From NCBI RefSeq assembly GCF_025244905.1, contig NZ_CP104285.1:3472001-3536000 (forward strand): a stretch of 64,000 nt of DNA, read 5' to 3'. This DNA comes from Enterobacter mori (GTDB lineage Bacteria > Pseudomonadota > Gammaproteobacteria > Enterobacterales > Enterobacteriaceae). Positions 51,915-62,288 of this stretch are shown here, in pieces (the stretch's first letter is position 1; the number at the start of each line of letters is the position of its first letter). A model generated the notes under the pieces. It ran no database searches. It was given only the letters and a program-made list of their open reading frames with translations, and had not been told where the DNA came from. Position numbers and translations under genes: made by a program.

Positions 51915-52451
51915 TTAAAAACCAGGATCCCAATCTACTTCAATGGTTTGAGTAGTGAGATCGACTTTCTTGATAACCTGTCCATCGAGGAACGGAACCA
52001 ACCGCTCCTTGATGCCAAATGCATCTTTCAGGTTTGCCTTAATGACGAGAACGTCATTTGACCCGGTTTCCATCATATCGATGACTTTCCCCAGGCTGTA
52101 GCCTTCGGTAGTGACTACCTGGCAACCCATAAGGTCTTTCCAGTAGTAGTCGCCCTCTTCCAGCTGTGGCAACTGCGACGAATCCACGACAATTTCACAA
52201 TTAGTCAGGGCATTCGCGGCATCACGATCGTCAACGCCTTTCAGCTTGATGATGATGTCCTGATTGTGGTGACGCCAGCTTTCCAGCTCGACCTCTTCCC
52301 ACTTACCGCCTTTCTGGATAAACCAGGGCTGGTAATTAAAAATGCTATCAGCGTCTTCAGTGGAGGAAAACACTCTGAGCCAACCACGGATACCGTAGCA
52401 AGAACCCATTTTTCCCAATACGATCGGTTCAACAGGTGCTTTATTGCTCAT
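51915..52451 (-). CDS. rimM: Ribosome maturation factor RimM
   Basis: RimM helps assemble the 3' (head) domain of the 30S subunit and binds S19. The 178-residue form starting [16 protein letters not shown] aligns with E. coli (182), though the frame offers other ATGs at 52454 and 52460. It has an N-terminal barrel (about 8-90) and a PRC-type C-terminal barrel with the YYWKDLMG segment. It is 18 bases after rpsP. Confidence 0.95.
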   Translation of the reverse strand: MSNKAPVEPIVLGKMGSCYGIRGWLRVFSSTEDADSIFNYQPWFIQKGGKWEEVELESWRHHNQDIIIKLKGVDDRDAANALTNCEIVVDSSQLPQLEEGDYYWKDLMGCQVVTTEGYSLGKVIDMMETGSNDVLVIKANLKDAFGIKERLVPFLDGQVIKKVDLTTQTIEVDWDPGF

Positions 52452-52469
52452 CATGACCACCGTGACAGA

Positions 52470-52718
52470 TTAAGCTGCTTTGTTTGCTGCTTTGATCAGC
52501 GTAGCAACGCGATCGGAAACAGTAGCGCCCTGGCCAACCCAGTGAGCGATACGATCCAGATCCAGACGAGTTTCTTCTTCTGCGCCAGCGGCCAGTGGGT
52601 TGAAGAAACCAACGCGCTCGATGAAGCGACCGTTGCGTGCATTACGGCTGTCAGTCACAACAACCTGGTAGAACGGACGCTTTTTAGCGCCGTGACGAGC
52701 TAAACGAATAGTAACCAT
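52470..52718 (-). CDS. rpsP: 30S ribosomal protein S16
   Basis: S16 is an early-binding protein of the small subunit. The 82-residue product begins [20 protein letters not shown], the family signature, and is full length. It is the first gene of the rpsP-rimM-trmD-rplS operon. Confidence 0.98.
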   Translation of the reverse strand: MVTIRLARHGAKKRPFYQVVVTDSRNARNGRFIERVGFFNPLAAGAEEETRLDLDRIAHWVGQGATVSDRVATLIKAANKAA

Positions 52719-52784
52719 AACATCCTCTTGTGTGAATAAAACAACCGGGCCCCATCGAGGAACGGAGCCCGGGTGTCATATTAA

Positions 52785-52818
52785 AAGCCCGAAAATTTTA
52801 CTCATTTTCGGGCAAAAA
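52785..52818 (-). terminator. Terminator between ffh and rpsP
   Basis: On the minus strand GCCCGAAAAT and ATTTTCGGGC pair over 10 bases with a 7-base loop and a short T-run. It should end ffh transcripts before the ribosomal-protein operon. Confidence 0.8.
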
Positions 52819-52834
52819 GCAATCTCAAAAGCGA

Positions 52835-54196
52835 TTAACGCCCTGGAAAACCGGGTGGCATCATCCCTTTCATGCCGCGCATCATCTTCGCCATGCCGCC
52901 TTTCTTCATTTTCTTCATCATGCGCTGCATGTCGTCGAACTGTTTCAGAAGGCGGTTTACGTCCTGCACCTGCATGCCGCAACCGGCCGCGATACGGCGT
53001 TTACGGGAACCTTTGATGATTTCTGGCTTCGCACGCTCTTTCAGCGTCATCGAGTTGATGATCGCCTCCATACGGACCAGCACCTTGTCATCCATCTGGG
53101 ATTTTACGTTGTCAGGGATCTGGCCCATGCCCGGCAGTTTGCCCATCAGGCTGGCCATGCCGCCCATGTTTTTCATCTGACGCAGCTGCTCAAGGAAGTC
53201 GGTCAGGTCGAAACCGTCGCCTTTTTTCAGCTTGCTGGCGAGCTTTTCAGCCTGCGCACGGTCAACCTTGCTTTCGATATCTTCGATCAGCGACAGCACG
53301 TCGCCCATGCCAAGAATTCGGGAGGCAATACGGTCCGGATGGAACGGCTCCAGCGCTTCGGTCTTCTCACCGACGCCGAGGAACTTGATTGGCTTACCGG
53401 TAATATGACGAATGGAGAGCGCCGCACCGCCGCGGGCGTCGCCGTCCACTTTGGTCAGCACCACGCCGGTTAACGGCAGCGCTTCGTTGAAGGCTTTCGC
53501 GGTATTCGCCGCATCCTGACCGGTCATGGCGTCAACAACAAACAGGGTCTCTACCGGGTTGATAGAGGCATGAACCTGCTTGATCTCGTCCATCATCGCT
53601 TCGTCGACGTGCAGACGACCGGCGGTATCCACCAGCAGCACGTCGTAGAATTTCAGCTTCGCTTCTTTCAGCGCCGCGTTAACGATGTCGACTGGCTTCT
53701 GCGCCACGTCTGACGGGAAGAAATCCACGCCAACCTGCTCTGCCAGTGTTTCCAGCTGTTTGATCGCCGCCGGACGATAGACGTCCGCAGACACCACCAG
53801 CACTTTTTTCTTGTGCTTTTCGCGCAGGAATTTACCCAGCTTTCCAACGCTGGTCGTTTTACCCGCCCCCTGCAGGCCCGCCATCAGCACCACGGCCGGA
53901 GGCTGAGCCGCCAGGTTAAGCACCTGGTTCTCTTCGCCCATCGCCGAAACCAGCTCGTTACGAACGATTTTGACGAACTCCTGACCCGGGGTCAGGCTCT
54001 TGTTAACTTCATGTCCAACCGCTTTTTCTTTTACGCGGTTGATAAAATCACGCACGACCGGTAACGCAACGTCTGCTTCGAGCAGCGCCATGCGCACTTC
54101 GCGCAGCGTTTCCTTGATATTCTCTTCGGTGAGGCGTCCGCGGCCGCTGATGTTGCGCAGCGTGCGCGACAAACGATCGGTTAAATTATCAAACAT
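52835..54196 (-). CDS. ffh: Signal recognition particle protein Ffh
   Basis: Ffh binds 4.5S RNA and hydrophobic signal sequences and delivers ribosomes to FtsY at the membrane. The 453-residue product has the N domain (about 1-85), the G domain (GLQGAGKTT, DTAGR, TKVDGD) and the Met-rich M domain (about 295-453). The length equals E. coli. Confidence 0.98.
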   Translation of the reverse strand: MFDNLTDRLSRTLRNISGRGRLTEENIKETLREVRMALLEADVALPVVRDFINRVKEKAVGHEVNKSLTPGQEFVKIVRNELVSAMGEENQVLNLAAQPPAVVLMAGLQGAGKTTSVGKLGKFLREKHKKKVLVVSADVYRPAAIKQLETLAEQVGVDFFPSDVAQKPVDIVNAALKEAKLKFYDVLLVDTAGRLHVDEAMMDEIKQVHASINPVETLFVVDAMTGQDAANTAKAFNEALPLTGVVLTKVDGDARGGAALSIRHITGKPIKFLGVGEKTEALEPFHPDRIASRILGMGDVLSLIEDIESKVDRAQAEKLASKLKKGDGFDLTDFLEQLRQMKNMGGMASLMGKLPGMGQIPDNVKSQMDDKVLVRMEAIINSMTLKERAKPEIIKGSRKRRIAAGCGMQVQDVNRLLKQFDDMQRMMKKMKKGGMAKMMRGMKGMMPPGFPGR

Positions 54197-54362
54197 TGTC
54201 TTTCGCCTGGGGTAGAAACGTTGGGTCGCATAAGCGACACATACACAGAATTTTGCCGGAGTATAACATGAAGGCAGCTTTGTTGTTATGCAACGGTTGG
54301 AGCACGCGTCACGTAACGTTATACTGCTTATCTTTCTTATTAAGACAACTGTCGACGCCTAT

Positions 54363-55154
54363 ATGCCTGTTTTCGCACTGATCGCCCTTGTTGCCTACTC
54401 TGTCAGCCTCGCGCTGATCATTCCTGGCCTGCTGCAAAAAAACAGCGGCTGGCGGCGCATGGCTGTTCTCTCGGCGGTGATAGCACTGATAAGCCACGCC
54501 TTTGCGCTGGAATCTCGCATTATTCCTGGCGACGGCAGCGTGCAAAACCTGAGCGTATTGAATGTCGGCTCACTGGTCAGCCTGATGATTTGTACGGTGA
54601 TGACCATTGTTGCGTCCAAAAACCGCGGCTGGCTTCTGCTCCCGATTGTTTATGCCTTCGCGCTAATCAATCTGGCGTTAGCCACGTTTATGCCCAATGA
54701 GTTCATTACCCATCTGGAAGCGACGCCGGGGATGCTTGTGCATATCGGCCTGTCGCTGTTTGCCTACGCGACGCTGATTATTGCGGCGCTTTACGCCATG
54801 CAGCTCGCCTGGATTGATTACCAGTTGAAGAACAAAAAGCTGGCCTTTAATCACGAAATGCCGCCGCTGATGGTCATTGAGCGTAAGATGTTCCACATCA
54901 CTCAGGTCGGCGTGGTGCTGCTCACGCTCACGCTCTGCACCGGTCTGTTTTACATGAAGAACCTGTTCAGCGTGGAGAATATCGATAAAGCGGTGCTCTC
55001 CATCATCGCGTGGTTTGTCTATATTGTCCTGTTATGGGGCCATTATCATGAAGGCTGGCGCGGTCGTCGCGTAGTCTGGTTCAACGTCGCGGGCGCGGGC
55101 ATTCTTACCCTTGCCTATTTTGGAAGTCGCTTCATACAGCAATTTGCTGGCTAA
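54363..55154 (+). CDS. corE: CcsA-like inner-membrane protein CorE (YpjD)
   Basis: This 263-residue protein starts MPVFALIALVAY, as in E. coli YpjD/CorE; the 25-codon upstream extension is not conserved. It has eight membrane segments and belongs to the cytochrome c assembly (CcsA) superfamily, with WGHYHEGWRGRR near the C-terminus. E. coli mutants affect cobalt resistance, from which the name comes; the mechanism is unclear. It lies 18 bases before corB. Confidence 0.88.
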   Translation: MPVFALIALVAYSVSLALIIPGLLQKNSGWRRMAVLSAVIALISHAFALESRIIPGDGSVQNLSVLNVGSLVSLMICTVMTIVASKNRGWLLLPIVYAFALINLALATFMPNEFITHLEATPGMLVHIGLSLFAYATLIIAALYAMQLAWIDYQLKNKKLAFNHEMPPLMVIERKMFHITQVGVVLLTLTLCTGLFYMKNLFSVENIDKAVLSIIAWFVYIVLLWGHYHEGWRGRRVVWFNVAGAGILTLAYFGSRFIQQFAG

Positions 55155-55172
55155 GTAACAAAGGAGTTCCCC

Positions 55173-56459
55173 CTGGAACACATCTCCACCACCACGCTGA
55201 TCGTCACCCTGATCATCATGGTGGTCATCTCCGCCTATTTCTCAGGCTCGGAAACCGGCATGATGACGCTCAACCGCTACCGGTTACGTCATCGCGCCAA
55301 ACAGGGTAACCGTGCCGCCCGTCGTGTCGAAAAGCTGCTGCGTAAACCGGATCGCCTGATTAGCCTTGTGCTTATCGGTAACAACCTCGTCAACATTCTC
55401 GCCTCGGCACTGGGCACCATTGTCGGCATGCGCCTGTATGGCAACGCTGGCGTCGCGATTGCCACCGGGGTACTAACGTTCGTCGTGCTGGTGTTTGCTG
55501 AAGTACTGCCCAAAACCATTGCCGCACTTTACCCGGAGAAGGTCGCCTACCCGAGCAGCTTCCTGCTGGCACCGCTGTTGATCCTGATGATGCCGCTGGT
55601 CTGGCTGCTGAATATGGTGACTCGCCTGCTGATGCGCATGGTCGGCATCAAAGCAGACGTCACCATCAGCAGCGCGCTCAGCAAAGACGAGTTGCGCACC
55701 ATCGTGAATGAATCCCGCTCGCAGATCTCCCGGCGCAATCAGGACATGCTGTTATCGGTACTTGATCTGGAAAAAGTCAGCGTGGACGACATCATGGTGC
55801 CGCGTAACGAAATCGTTGGGATTGATATCAACGACGACTGGAAAGCCATCGTCCGACAGCTGACGCACTCCCCGCACGGGCGCATCGTGCTGTATCGCGA
55901 TTCTCTGGATGACGCCATCAGCATGCTGCGCGTGCGTGAGGCGTATCGTCTGATGACCGAGAAAAAAGAGTTCACTAAAGAGGTGATGCTACGCGCCGCA
56001 GATGAAATTTACTACGTGCCGGAAGGGACACCGCTCAGCATACAGCTGGTGAAGTTCCAGCGTAACAAGAAGAAAGTCGGTCTGGTGGTTGATGAGTACG
56101 GCGATATTCAGGGATTAGTGACGGTCGAAGATATTCTGGAAGAGATTGTCGGTGACTTTACCACATCCATGTCGCCTTCCCTTGCCGAAGAAGTCACCCC
56201 GCAAAATGACGGCTCGGTGCTGATCGACGGCAGTGCGAACATCCGTGAACTCAATAAAGCTTTCAACTGGCATTTACCGGAAGATGAAGCGCGAACCGTA
56301 AATGGAATGATTCTGGAAGCGCTGGAAGAGATCCCAGCAGCAGGAACGCGTGTGCGTATTGAACAATATGATATCGATATACTGGACGTGCAGGACAATA
56401 TGATTAAGCAGGTGAAAGTCCTGCCCGTTAAGCCTCTACGCGAAAGTATCGCCGAATAA
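55173..56459 (+). CDS. corB: CorC/HlyC-family membrane transport protein CorB (YfjD)
   Basis: This is a 428-residue CNNM/CorC-family protein linked to divalent cation (Mg/Co) efflux. I place the start at CTG 55173: AAGGAG lies six bases upstream, the next residues EHISTTTLIV match the E. coli N-terminus, and no ATG, GTG or TTG is in frame before the stop upstream. An ATG at 55218 would cut the first membrane helix. A DUF21 membrane domain (about 1-185), two CBS domains (about 200-325) and a CorC_HlyC domain (about 340-425) follow. Confidence 0.9.
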   Translation: MEHISTTTLIVTLIIMVVISAYFSGSETGMMTLNRYRLRHRAKQGNRAARRVEKLLRKPDRLISLVLIGNNLVNILASALGTIVGMRLYGNAGVAIATGVLTFVVLVFAEVLPKTIAALYPEKVAYPSSFLLAPLLILMMPLVWLLNMVTRLLMRMVGIKADVTISSALSKDELRTIVNESRSQISRRNQDMLLSVLDLEKVSVDDIMVPRNEIVGIDINDDWKAIVRQLTHSPHGRIVLYRDSLDDAISMLRVREAYRLMTEKKEFTKEVMLRAADEIYYVPEGTPLSIQLVKFQRNKKKVGLVVDEYGDIQGLVTVEDILEEIVGDFTTSMSPSLAEEVTPQNDGSVLIDGSANIRELNKAFNWHLPEDEARTVNGMILEALEEIPAAGTRVRIEQYDIDILDVQDNMIKQVKVLPVKPLRESIAE

Positions 56460-56461
56460 AA

Positions 56462-56504
56462 TGTAGGCCGGGTAAGGCGAACGCCGCCACCCGGCACTAC
56501 AGGC
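56462..56504. repeat. REP element between corB and grpE
   Basis: The sequence has the form TGTAGGCCGGGTAAGGCG, GAACGCC, CGCCACCCGGC, CTACAGGC, the imperfect palindrome of an enterobacterial REP unit. It sits between convergent genes and may stabilise both mRNA ends. Confidence 0.85.
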
Positions 56505-56510
56505 AGCACA

Positions 56511-57104
56511 TTACGCTTTCGCTTTCGCCACGGTCACCATTGCCGCACGAATGGTACGGCCGTTCAGGGTATAACCTTTCTGCATCACACCCAGCACCTT
56601 ACCGGCTTCAATCTCTTCAGATTCCACCATTGCGATCGCCTGGTGTACGTTCGGATCCAGCGGTACATTGGTATCGGCAATCACTTCCACGCCAAACTTA
56701 CGCACCACGTCCAGCATCGACTTCAACGTCAGTTCGATACCTTCGATCATTGGCGCGTTATCCGGATTCGCTTTGTCAGCCACTTCCAGCGCACGATCCA
56801 GGCTATCGATGACCGGCAGCAGTTCATTGACGAATTTTTCCAGCGCAAATTTGTGCGCTTTCTCAACGTCCAGCTCGGTACGACGACGCAGGTTTTCCAT
56901 TTCCGCTTTGATACGCAGCACGCCATCGCGTTCGCGATTTTGCGCTTCTACCAGCTGGGCTTCCAGGTTGGCAATTTTTTCATCGCGCGGGTCCACCTGC
57001 TCAGCAGACGCTTCTGGCTCTACAGCCTCAACTTCATCGTGCTGTTCCGTGATAATTTCTTCAGGGGCTTGCCCCTCAGGCGTTTTCTGTTCTTTACTAC
57101 TCAT
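56511..57104 (-). CDS. grpE: Nucleotide exchange factor GrpE
   Basis: GrpE releases ADP from DnaK and acts as the thermosensor of the chaperone cycle. The 197-residue form starting [12 protein letters not shown] matches E. coli; the upstream extension to 57128 is not supported. An acidic disordered head is followed by a long coiled coil (about 40-110) and the C-terminal beta domain with [15 protein letters not shown] sigma-32 promoter lies upstream. Confidence 0.97.
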   Translation of the reverse strand: MSSKEQKTPEGQAPEEIITEQHDEVEAVEPEASAEQVDPRDEKIANLEAQLVEAQNRERDGVLRIKAEMENLRRRTELDVEKAHKFALEKFVNELLPVIDSLDRALEVADKANPDNAPMIEGIELTLKSMLDVVRKFGVEVIADTNVPLDPNVHQAIAMVESEEIEAGKVLGVMQKGYTLNGRTIRAAMVTVAKAKA

Positions 57105-57148
57105 GAATTTCTCCGCGTTTTTCTGCATTCATCTCGCTAACTTCGCTT

Positions 57149-57177
57149 ATTATGGGGATCAGTTTCCGGGATTCAAG
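57149..57177 (-). promoter_or_regulatory. Sigma-32 promoter of grpE
   Basis: On the minus strand CTTGAA (57172-57177) is followed after 14 bases by CCCCATAAT (57149-57157), a near-perfect heat-shock promoter. Confidence 0.9.
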
Positions 57178-57226
57178 GGAACAAGACAGATTGTCATCAT
57201 TCATCAGGCACAAGGACCTCCAGAAA

Positions 57227-58105
57227 ATGAATAATCATTTCAGGTGTATTGGGATCGTCGGGCATCCGCGTCACCCTACCGCATTGACGACACATGAAAT
57301 GTTGTATCGCTGGCTGTGTGGCAAAGGCTATGAAGTGATGGTCGAGCAGCAGATTGCTCAGGAGCTGCTGCTGAAGGGCGTTAAAACCGGCACGCTGGCG
57401 GAAATTGGTCAGCAGGCGGATCTCGCCGTGGTGGTGGGCGGCGACGGCAACATGCTTGGCGCGGCCCGCACGCTGGCACGTTATGATATTAAGGTCATCG
57501 GCATCAACCGTGGCAATCTCGGGTTTTTGACCGATCTCGACCCGGATAACGCCCAGCAGCAGCTGGCTGACGTGCTTGAAGGGCACTACATCAGCGAAAA
57601 ACGTTTTTTACTGGAAGCACAGGTGTGCCAGCAGGACTGCCAGAAGCGCATCAGCACCGCGATCAACGAGGTGGTTCTGCACCCAGGTAAAGTGGCGCAC
57701 ATGATTGAGTTCGAAGTGTATATCGACGAAATCTTTGCCTTTTCGCAGCGCTCTGATGGGCTGATTATCTCAACACCGACAGGCTCTACCGCCTACTCGC
57801 TTTCCGCTGGTGGCCCAATCCTGACGCCATCACTGGATGCCATTACCCTGGTGCCGATGTTCCCGCACACGCTCTCCGCCCGCCCGCTGGTTATCAACGG
57901 CGACAGCACGATTCGTCTGCGTTTCTCACACCGCCGTAACGATCTGGAGATCAGCTGCGACAGCCAGATAGCGCTGCCGATCCAGGAAGGTGAAGATGTC
58001 CTCATTCGTCGATGTGATTACCACCTGAATCTGATTCATCCAAAAGATTACAGCTATTTCAACACATTAAGCTCGAAGCTTGGCTGGTCAAAAAAATTGT
58101 TCTGA
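57227..58105 (+). CDS. nadK: NAD kinase
   Basis: NadK phosphorylates NAD+ to NADP+. The 292-residue form starting [12 protein letters not shown] equals E. coli; earlier in-frame starts fall in the grpE promoter region. The GGDG motif ([10 protein letters not shown]) near residue 71 and the conserved NEVVLHPGK and [15 protein letters not shown] segments are intact. It is divergent from grpE. Confidence 0.97.
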   Translation: MNNHFRCIGIVGHPRHPTALTTHEMLYRWLCGKGYEVMVEQQIAQELLLKGVKTGTLAEIGQQADLAVVVGGDGNMLGAARTLARYDIKVIGINRGNLGFLTDLDPDNAQQQLADVLEGHYISEKRFLLEAQVCQQDCQKRISTAINEVVLHPGKVAHMIEFEVYIDEIFAFSQRSDGLIISTPTGSTAYSLSAGGPILTPSLDAITLVPMFPHTLSARPLVINGDSTIRLRFSHRRNDLEISCDSQIALPIQEGEDVLIRRCDYHLNLIHPKDYSYFNTLSSKLGWSKKLF

Positions 58106-58124
58106 TTTTGCATCCAGGACTTTA

Positions 58125-58180
58125 CTGTATATAAAACCAGTTTATACTGTATGAAAACACAGTTATGGTTTTTCATACAG
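58125..58180. promoter_or_regulatory. LexA box array of recN
   Basis: Two SOS boxes of the form CTG-N10-CAG lie at 58125-58140 (CTGTATATAAAACCAG) and 58147-58162 (CTGTATGAAAACACAG). A third, degenerate one lies at 58165-58180. The array ends 10 bases before recN, so repression should be tight until DNA damage. Confidence 0.9.
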
Positions 58181-58190
58181 GAAAACAATT

Positions 58191-59852
58191 ATGCTGGCAC
58201 AACTGACCATCAGCAACTTTGCCATTGTTCGTGAACTTGAGATCGATTTCCACAGCGGCATGACGGCGATCACCGGGGAAACCGGTGCAGGTAAATCTAT
58301 TGCCATTGATGCCCTCGGCTTGTGCCTTGGGGGCCGCGCAGAGGGTGATATGGTGCGCCGGGGCGCAACCCGTGCCGACCTGTGCGCCCGCTTCGCCCTG
58401 AAAGACACCCCTGCAGCCCTGCGCTGGCTGGAAGCGAACCAGCTCGAAGACGGACGTGAGTGTTTACTCCGCCGTGTCATCAGCTGCGACGGTCGTTCCC
58501 GCGGTTTTATCAACGGTACAGCGGTCCCCCTCTCCCAGCTTCGCGAGCTTGGTCAACTGCTTATCCAGATCCACGGTCAGCACGCGCATCAGCAGTTAAT
58601 TAAACACGAGCAGCAGAAAGCCCTTCTTGATGGCTACGCTGGTGAGTACGCGCTTACTCAGCTTATGACAGAGCACTATCGCCAGTGGCACCAGAGCTGC
58701 CGTGAACTCGCTCAGCACCAGCAGCAAAGCCAGGAGCGCGCCGCCCGTGCGGAACTGCTGGCGTACCAGCTTAAAGAGCTGAACGAATTCAACCCGCAGG
58801 CGGGTGAGTTTGAGCAAATCGACGAAGAGTACAAACGTCTGGCGAACAGCGGCCATTTACTTTCAACCAGCCAAAACGCGCTCAACATGCTGGCAGATGG
58901 CGAAGACGTAAATCTGCAGAGCCAGTTGTATAACGTCCGTCAACTGGTTACCGAACTGGTCGGGATGGACAGTAAACTCTCTGGCGTCCTGGATATGCTG
59001 GAAGAAGCGGCCATTCAGATCTCCGAAGCGGGTGATGAACTGCGCCACTACTGTGAACGTCTGGATCTCGACCCGAACCGTTTGTTTGAGCTTGAGCAGC
59101 GTATATCCCGTCAGATCTCACTGGCACGTAAGCACCACGTCACGCCGGAGGAGCTGCCAGCCTTTTATCAGTCTCTCCTTGATGAACAACACCAGCTCGA
59201 CGATCAGGCTGATTCACTGGAAACGCTGTCTCTGGCGGTAAACCTGCATCATCAGCAGGCGCTGGCAACGGCGAAACAGCTGCATGATATCCGTCAGCAC
59301 TATGCGCAGGAGTTAAGCCAGCACATCACCGACAGCATGCACACCCTGGCGATGCCGCACGGCGTGTTCAGTATTGATGTTCGCTTCGAAGAGAGCCACC
59401 TGACTGCGGAAGGCGCGGATCGCATCGAATTCCGCGTCACCACGAACCCAGGTCAGCCACTGCAGGCCATCTCTAAAGTCGCCTCCGGCGGCGAACTGTC
59501 GCGTATTGCACTGGCGATTCAGGTGATTACCGCGCGTAAAATGGAAACTCCGGCGCTGATTTTCGATGAAGTGGATGTAGGGATCAGTGGTCCGACAGCT
59601 GCCGTTGTAGGCAAACTGTTGCGCCAGCTGGGCGAATCAACTCAGGTGATGTGTGTCACCCACCTTCCACAGGTAGCTGGCTGTGGTCATCATCACTTTA
59701 TCGTCAGCAAAGAGACGGATGGTGAAATGACCGAAACACACATGAAACCGCTCGATAAACGCGCGCGTCTGCAGGAGCTGGCGCGCCTGCTCGGTGGTAG
59801 CGAAGTCACCCGCAACACGCTCGCGAATGCGAAAGAACTGCTGGCGGCATAA
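58191..59852 (+). CDS. recN: DNA repair protein RecN
   Basis: RecN is an SMC-like ATPase induced by the SOS response that helps repair double-strand breaks. The 553-residue product has the N-terminal Walker A GETGAGKS near residue 30, a long central coiled coil (about 150-370) and a C-terminal ABC signature [12 protein letters not shown] with Walker B ALIFDEVD. Multiple LexA boxes precede it. Confidence 0.97.
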   Translation: MLAQLTISNFAIVRELEIDFHSGMTAITGETGAGKSIAIDALGLCLGGRAEGDMVRRGATRADLCARFALKDTPAALRWLEANQLEDGRECLLRRVISCDGRSRGFINGTAVPLSQLRELGQLLIQIHGQHAHQQLIKHEQQKALLDGYAGEYALTQLMTEHYRQWHQSCRELAQHQQQSQERAARAELLAYQLKELNEFNPQAGEFEQIDEEYKRLANSGHLLSTSQNALNMLADGEDVNLQSQLYNVRQLVTELVGMDSKLSGVLDMLEEAAIQISEAGDELRHYCERLDLDPNRLFELEQRISRQISLARKHHVTPEELPAFYQSLLDEQHQLDDQADSLETLSLAVNLHHQQALATAKQLHDIRQHYAQELSQHITDSMHTLAMPHGVFSIDVRFEESHLTAEGADRIEFRVTTNPGQPLQAISKVASGGELSRIALAIQVITARKMETPALIFDEVDVGISGPTAAVVGKLLRQLGESTQVMCVTHLPQVAGCGHHHFIVSKETDGEMTETHMKPLDKRARLQELARLLGGSEVTRNTLANAKELLAA

Positions 59853-59990
59853 ACTTTTTCGGGATCTCAGAGTCATAGAGAACAACAAAAACGCCGCCAG
59901 ACCGGTTTCAAAGTGGGGCAAGGTCTATTATCATCGGCATATTACATATGAGCCGCGTTCTGCTCGGGCCCGAAAAGGAATCAAATCACT

Positions 59991-60329
59991 ATGCGTTGTA
60001 AAATGCTGACCGCTGCCGCAGCGGTTCTTCTGATGTTGACCGCAGGCTGTTCCACTCTGGAGAAAGTGGTTTACCGTCCTGACATCAACCAGGGGAACTA
60101 CCTTACCCCTAACGATGTGTCCAAAATCCGCGTGGGGATGACACAACAGCAGGTCGCTTATGCACTGGGAACCCCGATGATGTCCGATCCGTTCGGTACT
60201 AACACCTGGTTCTATGTATTCCGTCAGCAGCCAGGCCACGAAGACGTGACCCAGCAAACCCTGACGTTGACCTTCAGCAGCGCCGGTGTCTTAACCAACA
60301 TCGACAACAAGCCTGCCCTGACCAAGTAA
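59991..60329 (+). CDS. bamE: Outer membrane assembly lipoprotein BamE
   Basis: BamE (SmpA) is a small lipoprotein that stabilises BamD-BamA contact in the barrel assembly machine. The 112-residue product has a signal peptide and lipobox with Cys20 (MLTAGCST) and the SmpA/OmlA domain with the [16 protein letters not shown] motif. A strong terminator follows. Confidence 0.97.
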   Translation: MRCKMLTAAAAVLLMLTAGCSTLEKVVYRPDINQGNYLTPNDVSKIRVGMTQQQVAYALGTPMMSDPFGTNTWFYVFRQQPGHEDVTQQTLTLTFSSAGVLTNIDNKPALTK

Positions 60330-60346
60330 TCAGGTGTCAGAAATGC

Positions 60347-60373
60347 AAAAAGGTGCTCATTGAGCACCTTTTT
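60347..60373. terminator. Terminator of bamE
   Basis: AAAAAGGTGCTCA and TGAGCACCTTTTT form a long stem with T-runs in both directions, between convergent bamE and ratB. Confidence 0.9.
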
Positions 60374-60397
60374 GTATCTGAGTTCTTACGAAGAATC

Positions 60398-60427
60398 GTA
60401 GCCCCGGTAAGCACAGCGCCACCGGGG
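60398..60427. repeat. REP-like element between bamE and ratB
   Basis: GTAGCCCCGGTAAGC, then GCGCCACCGGGG, has the imperfect palindromic form of an enterobacterial REP unit, in a convergent gap like the one after corB. Confidence 0.75.
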
Positions 60428-60436
60428 AAGAAAGTG

Positions 60437-60724
60437 CTACTTACCCGATTTCTCCGCACGCTGACGACGCAGCTCTTTCGGGTCAGCAATCAGCGGGCGA
60501 TAAATCTCTACCCGGTCGCCCTCTTTCAATACGTCGCCAAGTTTCACCGGACGACTGTAAATCCCGACCTTATTCTTCGCCAGGTCGATATCGCTGCGAA
60601 GCTCAAGGATGCCGGAAGCGCGAATAGCCGCCTCGACGGTGGCCCCCTCTTCCAGCGTCACGCGCTGCAGATACTGCTTTTCCGGCAGCGCATACACCAC
60701 TTCCACCGCAATCTTATGCGACAC
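60437..60724 (-). CDS. ratB: RnfH/RatB family protein
   Basis: RatB (YfjF) is a small ubiquitin-like beta-grasp protein of unknown role. It is listed as the antitoxin-like partner of RatA by position, though an antitoxin effect was not found. The 95-residue form starts at GTG 60724, with GAGG upstream; the ORF extends much further, but only through sequence antisense or overlapping to ratA. The start overlaps the ratA stop by 11 bases. Confidence 0.9.
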   Translation of the reverse strand: MSHKIAVEVVYALPEKQYLQRVTLEEGATVEAAIRASGILELRSDIDLAKNKVGIYSRPVKLGDVLKEGDRVEIYRPLIADPKELRRQRAEKSGK

Positions 60725-61151
60725 TGTAAACCTCTTTGGCGCGGGTCGTGAACGCCTGAACCATGTTAGATGCCAGCTCTTTGAAGATGCGGCCAAACGC
60801 CAGCTCAATAAGCTTATTGGTAAATTCGAAATCCAGCTGGAATTCGATGCGACAGGCATCTGCGCTCAGCGGCGTAAACTTCCAGCCGCCCATCAGGGTC
60901 TTAAACGGACCATCCACCAGATGCATCAAAATACTCTGATTATCGGTCAGCGTATTGCGGGTGGTGAACGTCTTGCTGATCCCCGCTTTGGAGACATCCA
61001 CCGCCGCCGTCATCTGCGTTGGGCCGGATTCCAGAACACGACTCCCGGTGCACCCGGGGATAAATTCAGGATAAGACTGAACGTCGTTCACTAACTGGTA
61101 CATTTGTTCCGCGCTGTAAGGCACAAGCGCAGTACGGCTAATCTGAGGCAT
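60714..61151 (-). CDS. ratA: Ribosome association toxin RatA
   Basis: RatA (YfjG) is a START/coenzyme Q-binding-fold protein (COQ10 family). In E. coli, overproduction blocks 70S formation, and a role in ubiquinone handling is also plausible. The 145-residue form starting [16 protein letters not shown] fits the fold; in-frame starts at 61163 and 61190 would add residues with little conservation. It is the first gene of the ratA-ratB pair and is divergent from smpB. Confidence 0.9.
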   Translation of the reverse strand: MPQISRTALVPYSAEQMYQLVNDVQSYPEFIPGCTGSRVLESGPTQMTAAVDVSKAGISKTFTTRNTLTDNQSILMHLVDGPFKTLMGGWKFTPLSADACRIEFQLDFEFTNKLIELAFGRIFKELASNMVQAFTTRAKEVYSVA

Positions 61152-61307
61152 AGCATTTTCCATGGTCACACAACGGACAAATAATAACATTTATCACCTG
61201 TTAAAAAAACGCTAAGCCTCATCTCGTGCTAATATAGCGCGTTAGACCTCACAGGACGCAATGAGGTGACTTTTTGAAATCAGATTACCGACGGCTTTAC
61301 GACACTT

Positions 61308-61790
61308 ATGACGAAGAAAAAAGCACATAAACCAGGATCGGCGACCATTGCGCAAAACAAGCGTGCTCGCCACGAGTATTTCATTGAAGAAGAATTCGAA
61401 GCAGGCCTTGCACTGCAGGGCTGGGAAGTAAAATCGCTGCGCGCGGGTAAAGCGAACATTGGCGACAGCTACGTGATCCTGAAAGACGGCGAAGCTTTCC
61501 TGTTCGGTGCGAACTTTACGCCGCTGACCGTCGCCTCTTCACACTACGTATGCGACCCAACGCGTACGCGTAAACTGCTGCTGAACAAGCGTGAGCTGGA
61601 ATCTCTTTACGGGCGTATCAACCGTGAAGGCTTTACCGTTGTTGCGCTCTCTATGTACTGGAAAAATGCCTGGTGCAAAGTGAAAATCGGCGTGGCGAAA
61701 GGTAAAAAACAGCACGACAAACGTACTGACCTGAAAGAGCGCGAATGGCAGTTGGATAAAGCGCGTATCATGAAAAACGCAGGACGTTGA
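61308..61790 (+). CDS. smpB: SsrA-binding protein SmpB
   Basis: SmpB binds tmRNA and places it in the A site of stalled ribosomes. The 160-residue product, as in E. coli, has the OB-like core ([17 protein letters not shown] near the start, [13 protein letters not shown]) and the basic C-terminal tail that mimics an anticodon stem. It is immediately upstream of ssrA. Confidence 0.97.
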   Translation: MTKKKAHKPGSATIAQNKRARHEYFIEEEFEAGLALQGWEVKSLRAGKANIGDSYVILKDGEAFLFGANFTPLTVASSHYVCDPTRTRKLLLNKRELESLYGRINREGFTVVALSMYWKNAWCKVKIGVAKGKKQHDKRTDLKEREWQLDKARIMKNAGR

Positions 61791-61879
61791 TTCTGCACAC
61801 TTATTGTACTATTCAATAAGTTAGCGTTTCGGGCTGGTATCCAGTAAGTGAAATCTGGTATACTCAGTCTAACACTATT

Positions 61880-62242
61880 GGGGCTGATTCTGGATTCGAC
61901 GGGATTTGCGAAACCCAAGGTGCATGCCGAGGGGCGGTTTGCCTCGTAAAAAGCCGCAAAAAAATAGTCGCAAACGACGAAAACTACGCTTTAGCAGCTT
62001 AATAACCTGCTAAGAGCCCTCTCTCCCTAGCTTCCGCTCTTAAGACGGGGATAAAGAGAGGTCAAACCCAAAAGAGATCGCGCGGATGCCCTGCCTGGGG
62101 TTGAAGTGCTAAAACTAATCAGGCTAGTTCGTTAGTGGCGTGTCTGTCCGCAGCTGGCGTGCGAATGTAAAGACAAACTAAGCATGTAGTACCGAGGATG
62201 TAGAAATTTCGGACGCGGGTTCAACTCCCGCCAGCTCCACCA
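61880..62242 (+). ncRNA. ssrA: Transfer-messenger RNA (tmRNA)
   Basis: The 363-base mature RNA starts GGGGCTGATTCTGG and ends with CCA in a tRNA-Ala-like acceptor stem. The internal reading frame at 61970-62002 encodes the tag ANDENYALAA with a TAA stop. Length and sequence are nearly the same as E. coli. This gene is a common integration site for islands, but no integrase or second copy of its 3' end is present in the window. Confidence 0.98.
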
Positions 62243-62288
62243 AAATTCTCCATCGGCGATCACCAGAGTCGACTGATGAAGTCCTGAA

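Noticed and set aside
60725..60859. Longer N-terminus for ratB
   Set aside because: The extension lies inside ratA in another frame and does not match the family; a GTG with a ribosome site gives the usual length.
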